A stretch of 64,000 bases of DNA from Pyrocephalus nanus (Eukaryota; Chordata; Aves; Passeriformes; Tyrannidae), in the NCBI GenBank assembly GCA_038380795.1, contig CM076268.1, positions 26,917,501-26,981,500 on the forward strand, written 5' to 3'. The notes under the pieces are model-generated. The model saw only the letters and a program-made list of their open reading frames with translations. It had not been told where the DNA came from and made no database searches. A program made the translations under genes and the position numbers. This document shows, piece by piece, positions 1 through 11,227 of the stretch (positions are counted from its first letter, which is position 1; every line of letters starts with the position of its first letter).

Positions 1-1126
1 TGAAGTCAGAGCACCTGCCTCCACACCAGATCTAAATGTTGCTGTCCTCATTCATGGATAAAACATGTTAGATTCACCAATAGCTTGCCTTATTAAATAG
101 TGATAAGCTGATTATAAATAAAGTATATTCTGGTACTGAGGTAATGTCTGTGGTCCTTAGCAGTATGACTAATAGATACAGTAACTCTTAGAGCACCATA
201 TTTCCAGTAGTACTACTTTCAGATGGGAAACATTTTTTTTTTCCATTGTTTCCTTTATTTTCTACTTAGTATACTTTCCATTTCTGCTTTTTTTTAAACT
301 ATTTTTTGTAAACAAAACATTTCGCTATCAGAATAATGCATTTGGCTTTGAAACAAAATGGAAATGCTGATAAAAATTCACCAAGTTGCATCACAAAAAA
401 TAAAATCATGCTATGAGATATGTTATTGGAAGATAAAGGATTGCTGGTTTTTTCAAACAGTATTACAATATGAAGAGAACACAGACATTTGCTCAAGCCT
501 TATATATTAACTCTATTTCCAGATGAAACCTAATAAAACAAACCAGGCTAACATTATGAGTAAAGGCTATTGAGAAATAGATGTTTTTCAGAGGTGCACT
601 GCCGTTAGTGTACTCCCCTTGTTTGAAGGGGAAAACAGACAATCATTTCTATGTAAAGGCTACACAGCCATGTGTGTTTAAAGTTCTTTTTATCTGCATC
701 TTTTTCAAGTATTTTCCTAAAATAACCACTTGACATTGAGAGTTCTGACATTGAAGAAAGTATCAATGCATTTCTGTGGTCAGAAATGTAGGAATGGAAT
801 GTCAAATTTCATTTCAAAGCAAATTAATAATACATTATAACTTCTGAAATCTTTTAGAAAGGAATTTTCATTGCTCTCATGTACTGGTGGGCAGAATGAG
901 GCTGAGGGAAAAGCAGTGGTTTGCCACTGGCAGATCTGAGAATCAAAAGCGGTCTCCGGAGCCTGTTGTTTTCCCCAGGGCCCCACCACTGCCAGGTGCT
1001 CCTAGTGGGAGGGAGAAATGATGTGTATCCTTTCAGCATAGTTCACTAAACCTCATACAGTGTCCCTGCTCCCAATTGCATCTGACTGCTTAATGTAAAA
1101 TGAAAACCTTTCTTTACTCTTTCCAG
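1..1126 (+). other. 3' part of the last intron of the gene ending at 1634
   Basis: Everything before the splice acceptor at 1125-1126 reads as intron. It is AT-rich, and the short ORFs on its minus strand show no family features. The 3' end has a normal acceptor: a pyrimidine-rich run (tttctttactctttccag) at about 1109-1126. The donor and the preceding exon lie outside the window. I see no repeat in it that I can name. The assignment depends wholly on the exon call that follows. Confidence 0.7.
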
Positions 1127-1634
1127 GTATTCATCCACTGGTTTAAAAACTCCTCAGAATACTTCAATAAATATGCAACTGCCTTCAAGAGAGACAACCC
1201 CTTATTTTAATAACGTGGATCAGAAGGACTTGGTCAGCTATTCATCTTCAAGGGCCAACTCCGTCCCCATCATCCCATCTGTGGGCTTGGACGAAGCCTG
1301 CATGCAAATGCAAAATGTTTCTGAAGTAACAGGCATCAAATGGTGCAAAAACTCCTATTCCGCTGAACTTGTCAATGTGAGTTCCCCTGTCAGTAATTGT
1401 CTTATAGCAGAACAACACGAAGTGAAAATATTGCTAGAAACTGTGCAGGAGCAGATCCGGATTCTGACGGACGCGAGGCGGTCGGAGGACTATGAACTGA
1501 CGAGTGTAGACACAGAGAGCAGCGCGAGTGAAAACACGGCCTTTCTGCCCATGAGCCCCTTGGCCAAGTCAGAGCGAGAGGCACAATTTGTCTTAAAAAA
1601 TGAAACGCAAAGAGACTCAGTATTGACCAAGTGA
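1127..1634 (+). CDS. Terminal coding exon of an unrecognised multi-exon protein (C-terminal 168 residues plus a split codon)
   Basis: What is seen: a pyrimidine tract and AG at 1125-1126, one base completing a split codon, then 168 open codons to TGA at 1632-1634. The reading runs upstream of the first ATG (1173) without a stop back to the acceptor, so that ATG is internal and not the start. The exon is GC-richer than its flanks and has balanced codon use, unlike other ORFs in the window. Counting from that Met, residues 1-75 are Ser/Thr/Asn-rich and probably disordered. Residues 77-103 (including EVKILLETVQEQIRILTDA) form one amphipathic, possibly coiled-coil helix. Residues 104-132 are acidic and Ser-rich, ending in an FLPMSPL stretch, and the tail ends DSVLTK. 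No transmembrane segment, zinc-binding pattern or enzyme motif is visible. It looks like the cytoplasmic or nuclear regulatory tail of a larger protein; that is inference. I do not recognise the family, so function is left open. Confidence 0.86.
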
Positions 1635-2440
1635 CTTCGTGTGGGGGTTGTGGGAGGGGAAACGAGAGATCTGTGCATTCGATGCTTTGCTAAACAGGAA
1701 GGGAGGAAGTTAAATACAAATTATTTATATGCATTAATTTAAGAGCATCTACTTAGAAGAAACCAAATAGTCAATCGCCCTCATATCATAGTGTTTTTTA
1801 ACAAAATATTTTTTTAAGGGAAAAGTTCCAGGAGGGATGAAGCGTGCATCAGGTGCTTTCTAGGCAGGATTACACAGTTTCAGTTACAGAGGATTTTACA
1901 TGGTCCCGTTCAGCTGTCCAAAGTCTTAGGCTATGCATTTTTTTTTTTTTTTCAGTAAAGGCCAAGACCATTCTTAGGTGCATTTGTGATTTCTGGGCAG
2001 TGCTGCAGCGAGCTACTGGCCAGGGATTCAGACCCTGGGGACCAAGTCCCATGAGCCCAGGACATGTTCAATACCCTTCTCCCCCTGTCCTCTTGATTCC
2101 AGGTTCATACCACAGAAACAGGCACACAGATACCTACTTCTGAGTTCTGGTACCTGCTGTGGAAGGAGGACATCCCTAAACTGAACATATTCTTAACTCT
2201 TGACCTTAATTTAATGTGTCTGTCAGCCAAGAAAGTCCATGGAATCATTTAGGAGCTTTGTGTTTTGCCAAGTGTGGAGAGGGATTTGGTTCTATAGTGA
2301 TTCAGTGGTCAGAAGCCTGTGGCTGCTCCATCTTCTGAGCTTTGCCTACCATAGCTGCCTTGGTGGAGAGTTAGGAAGAACAAGGGAAAATGCAGAAGTG
2401 TGTATTAAACAGGTGTGGTTTCAGTTTCTGAGTTGGGTTT
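1635..2440 (+). other. Probable 3' untranslated region (minimum extent)
   Basis: The stretch follows the TGA of the terminal exon directly, has no further coding potential and has no credible splice donor near the stop. It includes a T-run at 1938-1952. The first reasonable polyadenylation signal is ATTAAA at 2404-2409, followed by a G/U-rich stretch through about 2450. Canonical AATAAA hexamers further on (3018-3023, 3229-3234, 3908-3913) could extend the UTR, as is common for bird neural and developmental genes. The true end cannot be fixed from sequence. Confidence 0.5.
2404..2409 (+). terminator. Candidate polyadenylation signal ATTAAA
   Basis: ATTAAA is the commonest variant of the polyadenylation hexamer. 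Here a G/T-rich run (ggtgtggtttcagtttctga and more) follows within 30 bases, the arrangement expected of a cleavage site. It lies 770 bases past the stop codon. Confidence 0.3.
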
Positions 2441-3228
2441 TTTTGAGTGTCAACAAAAACTCCATTGTTCGTTAGCACCCCTCAACATTTCTAAACTTTT
2501 ACACTTTGAAGGCATTTGTAAGCTCTCAAGGAGCACTTCTTGGTGTCTGTGTATTTTTTTTTTAACTTTTATTATGGGTTGTTCAGAGAAGAGTCAGGGA
2601 GATCCAGTATGATCAAAATCCATCTGATGAGTGTCCACAATGCATAATTTGTTCCTGCATTCAGTTCTCCAGTTACTTTAATTAATTATGGCTTAGGCTT
2701 GTGAACTTTAAAGTTTCAACCCTGCAGATGATTCAATATGGACAGAACCCCAGGCATGCACAGATCTAAGTCTAATGGGGCTATACAAGAGCAGATGGTT
2801 TCCACCAAGTCATTCCCTGCAGGGGATCAAGGCCTTAGAGAAGAAGTGTCATTATCTGGTTGCTGTATCCCAGTCACATTATAAGCACTTTTTCCATTAG
2901 CTTTCTTTTTAGTCCCTTTCCCCTTGAAATGCCAATAGTGCAATGAATTGGGTACATGTTACTAGTTTTATTGGTATTAAAATATCTGCTTATTCTTGGG
3001 GAGAAAAAATCAACTATAATAAATAATTGTGAAATAACCTTCCCTGGGTAATGTCAGAAGATTGATTAAAAAAAGAAATTACAGTATATACAGAATGTAT
3101 TTAAACATTCCTTTGCAGCAAATTAATGGTTAAATTTATTAATGGGCCCCAGACTTTCTAGTTCATGAGTCTCAAGACTTCCCAAAATAGCACAATCAAT
3201 CACACTGTGCTGTTGTATGTTGAGTCAG

Positions 3229-3234
3229 AATAAA
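3229..3234 (+). terminator. Candidate distal polyadenylation signal AATAAA
   Basis: A canonical hexamer about 1.6 kb past the stop codon, followed by a T-rich stretch (caatattttaacctctgtc). It would serve a longer UTR isoform. Another AATAAA lies at 3018-3023. Hexamers are frequent by chance in DNA this AT-rich. Confidence 0.22.
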
Positions 3235-5016
3235 GCAATATTTTAACCTCTGTCAAGTAAATTTGGAAAAGAAATGCTGAAGGTGTATGTCATTTTTTTT
3301 TTGGTTAAGGCAGTAAAACATTACTATGAACAGTCTTCATTCAGCAAGTCTTATTTTGGGTTTCTTTTGTGGTTTTGATTTTGGGGTTTCTTTTAAAGAT
3401 AAAGTTGATGAAATTGTCTTGTTTACAGAACTTTCCATGGCTGTAATCTTTGCTGTGTGTTTTCAGTAGAAGTATATTTGAGGGCAAACTATTGTTCTAT
3501 GCCCCAGGATGGAGCATGTCTTGTATAGACTCCCTTCTGCAAAGACACAGAGCTTTTGTTGTATCAGTGAGGTGGATCACCATGAGGTTTGGTCTCACTC
3601 TGATGTTTTTCTGCTGTATGTTGTGGCTGGGGACAGTCTCACTGTGTGAACTGAGCTGACTGTGGTGGGTATGGCCCCAAGCCCACACCAGATAAATCCT
3701 CTGAAAGACAGGGTTGTATTGGGTGGGGCTCAGCTTTGCGTCCCTACAGTATGACTTTTCTGTCAACACCGTTTACATCTCACTATCTGAGGGCATGAGC
3801 AAAGTGAACTTGCTTCTGCCCATAAGCCCTGTGAGCATACCTGTAATATAAAAGCTGGTTACTATATAAAGCTTTGGTTCAGCAATTTGTAAAGTATGAT
3901 CACTATTAATAAATTTTTCACCATTAATTTCATCGAGATGGTCTCTCTGCTATAAAGTGCAGAATCCTGCCCAAATTGATGTTTCAGAATGAAATCTTTT
4001 CAATCCAGACATAAGATCTCCTCGCCCCCAAATTCTTCCAAACTCTGCAATTTCACCCCTGGCAACATAATGGAAACACACAACAAGATTTCAGTTGAGG
4101 AAAGAACCATATCATAAGCAATGCCTTTATGGAGAGAATGTGTTCACGCAGCACCCCCGAGAGACCCAGAAAGAGGGGATGAGCAATGTATTTAAGAGAA
4201 TGAAATGTTTAACTGAATGACAGATGAAGATCTGAAATGGTGAGGATATCTTCGGTTCGTGTTAGAGATGCGATCTTGTACTCAGCAAAGGATGTGTGAC
4301 TGTTATATGTTAACTGTTCTATTCAGTTTTCAGCATGTTTGAATAGAGAGACGTTAATATTAACCATATGACAGACTAGTGTATTATTTGTTAAGAGTAT
4401 CACTTCAGATCTTACTGAAACTGTCATTTTGTGCAGAGGAAAACAAAAAGGTTTGAAAACATCAAATTAGGTAGCCTTAATGTCGTTTGTGTGGTTCTCT
4501 AACGCAACTGTTTTCCTCTGTGGACCTTCCTATTTTACAGTGAATGGGACAACATTTTCCCCGCCAACAACATTTTCTCTGACAACTCATTATGTAAAGG
4601 ATCCATAAGAAAGTTGTATTGAAACAGCCAAAGTGGTAGGCCAAATTTTGCTTTACTTCTGGTCCCATTGAACTCAGTGGATTGGAAGGGCTGTGAATCA
4701 GTACAAGATGTAGTTTATTCCTAAAATTACATCTGTTCCCAGCCTTGGAAACAGTCTGTAATCCCCCTAGGAGGGGCTCTGAACTCAGTCATTTACCTGT
4801 AACACAATTAAAAATTTTATCTGGCCTATGAAGTTCCAGGTGTAGTCTGGTGTGAAAATTTGCACATGTAGCATGGCATTCAAGCAAACTGGGCAAACAG
4901 CTGGTTAAATAAATTGAATTTTCTCTCAAGTGAACAGAGAAAACCTCTCTCTCTTCAGTGTAATCCTGTGGAGAATTATGGGAGATGTATGTCTTGATAT
5001 TTTTTCTTTTGTTTAG

Positions 5017-5096
5017 AATTTATTCAAAAACAATCCAAAATAATCCTAAAAACTCCTCCAGTAGAACAATCCCAGCATTTGAAATGGGAAATGTAG
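5017..5096 (+). other. Exon-like interval (80 nt), unverified
   Basis: The left edge is a strong acceptor (tattttttcttttgtttag) and the right edge is a strong donor (gtag before gtaagt). One of the three frames is open throughout (26 codons, including KNSSSRTIPAFEMGNV). That frame enters with one base completing a codon, the same phase as the terminal exon at 1127. It could be an alternative 3' exon of the upstream gene, an exon of a noncoding transcript, or chance. There is no direct support. Confidence 0.2.
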
Positions 5097-6093
5097 GTAA
5101 GTGTGAGCACATTTCATAGTTTTAATCACTGAAAAACTCTTTGGTATCCCATGACCTAAAGCTTAAATGTTTTAATTTTTGCAGGATCACACTTACATCA
5201 ACAAATGCTTCCATGAAAAAAATAGCTGTTCAGAGTGCTTTTGGTATCTAGCCACCTAGCCATGGTCTGAGCTGGTGTAGTCAATGCGGTATGACAGGGC
5301 ATATTAATAGAGGATCACATCCCAAAACTGTACTACTGCAAGTCCAGTGTAGTGTGACAAAGTTTAGTAGTCTACCATATGATGTAAGCACTCCTGCACT
5401 GATTTATGGACCTACCTGCATTTTGCTTATGAAAATCACAGCAGTGTGTGAACACTCTCAGTGGAACACGGTGTGAGGTCCATTGGCTGAGTGATTGTTT
5501 TATCAGGTCTGTCTGTCACAGGGGCCGAGTGTCCCTGGCCAGGCTCTGACAGCAGTGAACTTACCACCATGTGGCCAATTCCAGAGTCACTCACCAGAAT
5601 CCTGCAGCTCCAGGCTTAAATTTTGAAAAAAGCGATGAGTGGATGGCACGTGGTCATGACCAGCTCAATGTGCTCCTGAATTGAAATGTTCACTTAATTC
5701 ATATCTACTTCTCATGTAAGTAGGGAGAAAATCTGGGTTCCTTTTCCAATTCATCCCCAGCTTCCCTTAGTCTAATTTTGAACATTACTTGAAAATTTCT
5801 TACTCTTACAAGAAAGTCTGAAAATGAAAACCAAAGAAGAACTCTTTCAGAGTTCTAGCTGCAGTAAGTTAAATTGAAGCTTGAAGGAGCAGATCTGGAA
5901 TAAAAACTGATTTTGAAAGTGGTATTAATATCAATTGCCTTTCAATATAATGGAATTTCCTGTAAACTGTTCACCACTTGGGAAAAGAATGAGCTTGTAA
6001 AGTGATTTATTACCTTGCCATGAATTTAAAATGCTCATCTTCCAGCCAATTGAGGAAAAGCAAATATTTAGGATAGATTTTTCAGGTTTTGTG

Positions 6094-6130
6094 ATTTTTT
6101 TTATTTTATTTTTTATTTTGTTTTATTTCA
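6094..6130 (+). repeat. T-rich simple sequence (ttttatttt type)
   Basis: Imperfect repeats of tttta/ttttg, ending in tttatttcag. The end resembles a splice acceptor, but no good donor follows nearby. Confidence 0.7.
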
Positions 6131-8415
6131 GTAGCCCCACAGGTCAACGATCCCATTATCTGTGCTGTCTGTCCTCTTTTGTGGTCCAAATGCTGGACTT
6201 TTAGATTTCCTTACAGAGAATAAGATTTTAGCTAAATTTTATTTAAAAATTATTCCTAGAATAATATATTTCTTTATCTTGTTGAAAAACATAAAGTGAT
6301 GCAAATTTGTTTCTTTTTGTACTGCATTATTGCTGATTTTGCAGCAAGACTGTGCTGCCTTTGTTTTGATGTCTGCTCACATGAAGACAACTGTGACACC
6401 CAGTTTTCAGGTTTTAGACTTGGCACTTCCAAATCATCATATCAAACAGGATTTTTGTATTTTAAATAGCAACGTTCAAACATGACATAGAAATGAAATA
6501 GCTACAACAGCAGAAAACTTATTAAGAAAGTGAGTTTGTGGTTTGTTGTTTTTTTTCATTTTTTATTCCATAGCAATTAGAGGATTGGGCCATGGGAATT
6601 GGTAGTCTCTTGCAAGTAATACAGTCACAGAATATATTAGTGGCAGTGAAAAGTCGTTGTTGTAGCCCAGAACTAGAAAAGCCACAGTGGAGGAGGACTC
6701 AGTCATCCAGTGTCTGCTGCTTTCATTTTAATAGTAAAAACCAATACAGTTGCTTTTCTGTTCAAACTGACATAAAAGGTAAATTATCTGAATTTGTCAA
6801 GAACCATGGTGGTAGTGTTAGAGAAGAGGAAAAGGGACAGAAATCCCCAACTTTGTAATGCTAGTCCTATCCCTTGGAACAAAGCTAATTATGTTTTGAT
6901 TCTTTATTATTACAGCACAGTTTTCAGTACTGCAGAGTGATCACACCTCACTGACAGCCTGCACTGACCTTTTCTTGCTTGAAAAGATTTAGCAGTCTGC
7001 TCTTTGATCAACAGTCCTGTAAACAAGGAGTGATTTCCTAATACCCCACAAGGCTGTTCTTGTGCAAGATTCCCAGATAAGTAATAAAGTAAAAATACAG
7101 CTATAATGTTAGGGGTTTTTTATATAAGAAACTATATTTAATTTTATAGCTGTAACGAAGAGAGTTTATTGATGACTGAAGAACACAAATAACGTATGTA
7201 AGTGGCACGGAAATCCTGTATTTGTACCGTAGCTTTTGATAATACATTCTCTTAACACCATCAGGGGGAGACCTACATGCAATTTATTTTTTATTTCCCG
7301 AACGGGGACAGTGGTCTGTACCACATCACTGTAGTGGCTGGGCATTGATGTACCTTTGTACTTATTTTTTCCTCTTGCATTGCGATACCCACTTCTGTGC
7401 TGTCCCATGCCTGCTCTGGTTTTAATGAAATAACTGAATTTGTAATGATTCAGCATCTTTATTCACATTCAGTTTTACCTTGCCCTCAGAATCAAGAGTA
7501 TCAGCCTGACATTTGGGACACTGGGGGTGTCCACTGGGTAAATTTAAGGCCTAAAACTGTTTTATGCACTTGCATTTGTCTGCTTTGGGTTGACCTAACA
7601 GGAAATCTTTCCCTTGGAGAAGGATTTATGCAGCCCATGCTGCAAGGCATTTTCCTGCCGCTCTTTCATATCTGCCGCTATCAATATTTCCAGTCTCTTC
7701 AGTCGGCTGCTCTCTTTGAGTTTTCCTGCCCAGCACTGGGAAGTACTGTGAGATTACAGACCAGAAGCCTCAGACTTCTTTTAGCATACCAAAGACCAGA
7801 AGTCATCTGAAATGTCCTGAGCTATAACTTCAGATGTGACTTTCTGCCTCTTACTACTAAAATATCTCCAAAGGTTAAGGTCTCTAAAATGCATTGTATT
7901 AAATTATGTAATATAAATACTGCCAAAGTGCATAAAATTGACAGTTATATGGCAAATATTATTTTGTAGTGTATGTCTTGCTTTGAAGGAATATGGAAAA
8001 GAGCTCCCAGTTGTGTAAATATTCGGAAAATAAAAATACAAACAATAATACAGGAATAGAAAATAATACAAAGAATAATTAGTATTATAAAATAAGTCGT
8101 TCTTTGCCTTCTCTGAAATAAACAATCGTAGTTGAAGGTTATCAAGATGCATCAGGGAAATTAAGAAGATTCAGTGAGGCTGTTTTATAAGTTAAATATC
8201 GAAGAGCTTTTCTCAAGGAATTCAGGCTTAGAGCTTCCTTTGCTTGACAGTACATTAGGATGATGTTTCCTCCATAACGTGACGCTCCTCTACAGAGCCA
8301 GGGATTGCATACCTCAGCATAAGCAGGACAGAAATGCAGGATAGGTTTCACTTTGGTTTTCTGACTCAAGTTAAACTTACTTGCTTTAGATTATCTCTGA
8401 TCTATTCCAGGAAAG

Positions 8416-8493
8416 AATAAATGAATATAAAAAAAAAAAAAAAAACCCCACCAAAACCAAAAACCAACCCCCCCGAAAAAAAAAAAAAAAAAA
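8416..8493 (+). repeat. AATAAA followed by an A17 / A-C / A18 low-complexity block
   Basis: AATAAA at 8416-8421 is followed 7 bases later by 17 As, then a mixed A/C stretch with a run of 7 Cs, then 18 As (8476-8493). Hexamer plus poly-A at this spacing is the signature of a reverse-transcribed mRNA end. However, I recognise no parent gene in the DNA just upstream, and the second A-run suggests slippage expansion. Confidence 0.65.
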
Positions 8494-9165
8494 GGTGTTG
8501 CATGAGTGGCAGCTGTTTCACTGAAAGCACAGTCAATATGAAGTAAATGAGGCTCCCGAAGGAGGATATTTATGGTGGCTCAGCAGTTGAGCTGCCCTGA
8601 AATAAAACCCAGGTTTCTACCTCGCAGAGCTAACCTATGCTCCTTTCCAAAAGTGGCCCACAGGGTGTCTGCAGCTCCTCCACCAGTGACTGTACCAAAA
8701 GGCAGGTGACAGCACTGACTTCTGTGACGGCCCCTCTCATTAAATCAAAATGAAGTAGTATGAACTGAAAATTGATGGGTCTGATTCTCCCAGGTATTGC
8801 CAGGTTATATGGAGTGCCAGCAGGGATACTGATTTACAATTTCTGAGGCCCATGATTTGACCTGACCTGTTAGTTCTCCCTGCCTGAGCTGGGGCAATCT
8901 AAGCAGAAATATCTCTGCCTATCAGACTAACTTCAGAACACCATTAAAGCGGTTTGACTCCAGCTAACCTCATTTTTTATAGTTCATTGCATATTCTCCT
9001 TGATTATTGCAGAGGTGAAGCTGCTTCCAACTTGAAGTTGTTATCGCTGATCTGTCTTTGCCAGAGTAACTGGTTGTGATCACTCGGGTTCAGTTCTGAC
9101 AGTGGTGTAAGGTCCTCCAATTCTGCAGATCAGAGCTGGTTCTTGCAGTCCAAAATCATGTCCAT

Positions 9166-9352
9166 ATCATAGAATGGTTTGGTTTGGAAGAGACCTTACA
9201 GATATCTAATTCCAACCTCGCTGCAGTGAGCAGGGAAACCTTACAATAGACCAGGTTACTTTAAGCCCCATCCAGCCTGGCCTTGAAATCTTCCAGGGCA
9301 GCCTGTTCCAGTACCCCCATCACCCTCAAGGTGAAGAAAAATGTACAAGCAA
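9166..9352 (-). mobile_element. CR1 LINE 3'-end fragment
   Basis: The left end is the reversed CR1 terminus (atcatagaatggtttggttt), then a 'ggaagagacctta' segment and, further right, the typical 'gcctgttccagt...catcaccct' block and a degenerate 'gtgaagaaaaatg'. Read on the minus strand this is the last part of a CR1 ending in its short ATTCTATGAT-type tail. CR1 copies are usually truncated at the 5' end, as here. It is diverged and has no coding capacity. The right edge is approximate. Confidence 0.85.
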
Positions 9353-9682
9353 AACTCTCCCTACTTGTTCTACAGCAATTGTATGAGTGGATCAGCTGCC
9401 AGGCTGATATTTCACATTATCTATTTTATTTAACAAATCTATCTCTTAAATATAATTTCTGTGGTGCTTCTGTGTGTTGTATAGAGAAGCAGTGAAGGCA
9501 AATTCAGCCTGTTGACATTTTCACATCAGCTAACAATGGTATGATTTTTTTCAAAGCAGCTCAGAAGACAGAGTGTAAAATCCTGACCTACCTGGTCAGA
9601 GCAGAATTATTATGAGCAGGTTTTGTCCATATATGTTCTTATCTAATTTGTCTTTTTTCCTAAGAAACCTTCTTTCTTCCAG

Positions 9683-9715
9683 GAGCCCATGTTCCTAAAA
9701 AAATATTAAGCAAAG
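9683..9715 (+). other. Microexon-like interval (33 nt), unverified
   Basis: A near-ideal acceptor (accttctttcttccag, then g) and a near-ideal donor (caaag before gtaagg) sit 33 bases apart, a multiple of three. Only the third frame is open. Microexons of this size exist in neural genes, but no companion exons in a consistent phase could be linked. It is probably chance or part of a noncoding transcript. Confidence 0.12.
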
Positions 9716-10993
9716 GTAAGGCAAGAGTTGTGCTCTGTCTTCTCTGCAGAGGGGACAGGGGCACAAGTAAATGCTAATTACCAAAAACCTTTCCAGTTGA
9801 TTCCTCTCATATTTGCACAGACAGGTGATGCTAAAATGACTCTGTATGGTTTGCTCACATTTATTTGCAGGCTGTGACATATATAAACTGTTTTAAATTA
9901 CCTGTGGTTTGTAATATCTTAGATGGACTTTCAGAATGCTCAGGACAGCATTTACCACTGTCCTTAACCTCCACCTCAGTTTCTGTTGTCTAATGGCTGT
10001 TTGTATGACACAGGCAGCAGTGACTCCCCCCTTGCCAGGTGTGTGGCTGTTGCAACAAGCCCCAAATCTGCTGGCAAGCAGGACAGGCCAGTCCCTCCTT
10101 GAACCTTGCAGGCAGTGTTCTGGGTTTGGGGGAGGCATCCCACAGGCTCAGCCCCTTCTTCAGGCAAAGAGTCAGGTTTCACAGTAGGGGAGGCCTCCTA
10201 AGCTAAAAACGAATAACTCTCCCAAGGTAGAGATAAAATGGCAGCTTGGAAAAAAAAAACACATTAGAAATCACAGTCCTTTAAAGTAAGGCTCCTCTGT
10301 AACCCCATATGGATTGGCAACAAAGTTGTGATTTTCATTTTGGTGTCTCTGGTAAGTAATAGAGTAGTTTTGCTTTCACATTAATTTAAAGGTGTCTCTA
10401 GATGGCTTCAGAGAGCAAAGAGAACACATCACTGTGTGAACAGCCATGCTCTAGGAAGGTAGTTGCTCATGGGCAACTTCCCATCCTTGAGGGTGGGATC
10501 TGGGCATCAGCACTTTGCCTGTCTTCCTTAATTAGCTGAGAGACCAGGCAGTGCCCTGCACTCCTTGCTTCTTCGCTGCTGATGAAATCTGAAGCAAATC
10601 TTTGTACTAGAAGCGTTTAAAAATAGAACAGAGGTGTTGGAAATGTGGTTTGTTCACTGTGAATATCCAGCTGGGATAGTTGGAATAACTGCAAGGGAAG
10701 AGTTGCCTTTGCAAATCATGTGCCTCATTTATTGGTTAAATAGTTTTTCAGTCCTCCCTAGTTAGTCAAGAGGAATATAAGATGTCCAGAAATAAAAGGA
10801 CAATGATTGGTTTCCAGTACTAATCTTAATGGCCACAAATCCAATATTTCAGAGTTTTTGCTGAGTGCTTAACAAGTAGAGTCAATCAGGCTTCATTGAA
10901 ATAGATGAACTTTTATTGCAGAGTTACACCTGATTTCATGCTTTCCTTTATTGATCACCACATCTTTTCTACATCACATAAAGTTATGCTTAC

Positions 10994-11120
10994 CTTAAAA
11001 CTGATCTGTAGATATGCCTGAAACAGCACCTAATGTGGACATGAAATCTGAGTGTTCTCGATGTGTAGGGCAAGTCTTGTGAAACCTCTTTTTTAGCAGC
11101 TGAAAGTCTTGAACCATTCA
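10994..11120 (-). other. Exon-like interval (127 nt) on the minus strand, unverified
   Basis: Read on the minus strand, the acceptor is ttgtcttatttcag (CT at 11121-11122 on +) and the donor is ttaag before gtaagc. One frame is open for the whole 42 codons (including AAKKEVSQDLPYTSRTLRF); the others carry stops. The ORF continues a little into the flank. The peptide matches nothing I know. It could be an exon of an antisense or noncoding transcript, or chance. Confidence 0.17.
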
Positions 11121-11212
11121 CTGAAATAAGACAACTATTTGATTTTAACAAAATTGATTTTGCTGTCAATAAAATCACTGATAAACACATGAGTTGGATT
11201 TGGGGCTTCTGA

Positions 11213-11227
11213 GTATATATATATATG
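11213..11227. repeat. Short TA microsatellite
   Basis: About seven TA units in a row (gtatatatatatatg). Confidence 0.8.

Larger units (their letters stand above)
3300..9165. other. Non-coding stretch downstream of the gene
   Basis: No coding region is supported. It holds T-rich simple sequence at 6094-6130, an exon-like interval at 5017-5096, the A/C-rich double poly-A block at 8416-8493 and scattered AATAAA hexamers. The ORF at 7397-7810 (137 codons) has no recognisable domain, no conserved-looking motif and no splice support. The rest I read as unique intergenic DNA or an extended UTR. Confidence 0.6.

Noticed and set aside
1402..1678. Minus-strand ORFs (1402-1584, 1490-1678) opposite the terminal exon
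   Set aside because: Frame shadows of the real plus-strand coding exon.
7397..7810. 137-codon plus-strand ORF as a gene
   Set aside because: No recognised motif and no consistent splice sites. A length expected by chance.
9283..9495. 70-codon ORF overlapping a CR1 copy
   Set aside because: Its first part translates reversed CR1 sequence; not a gene.
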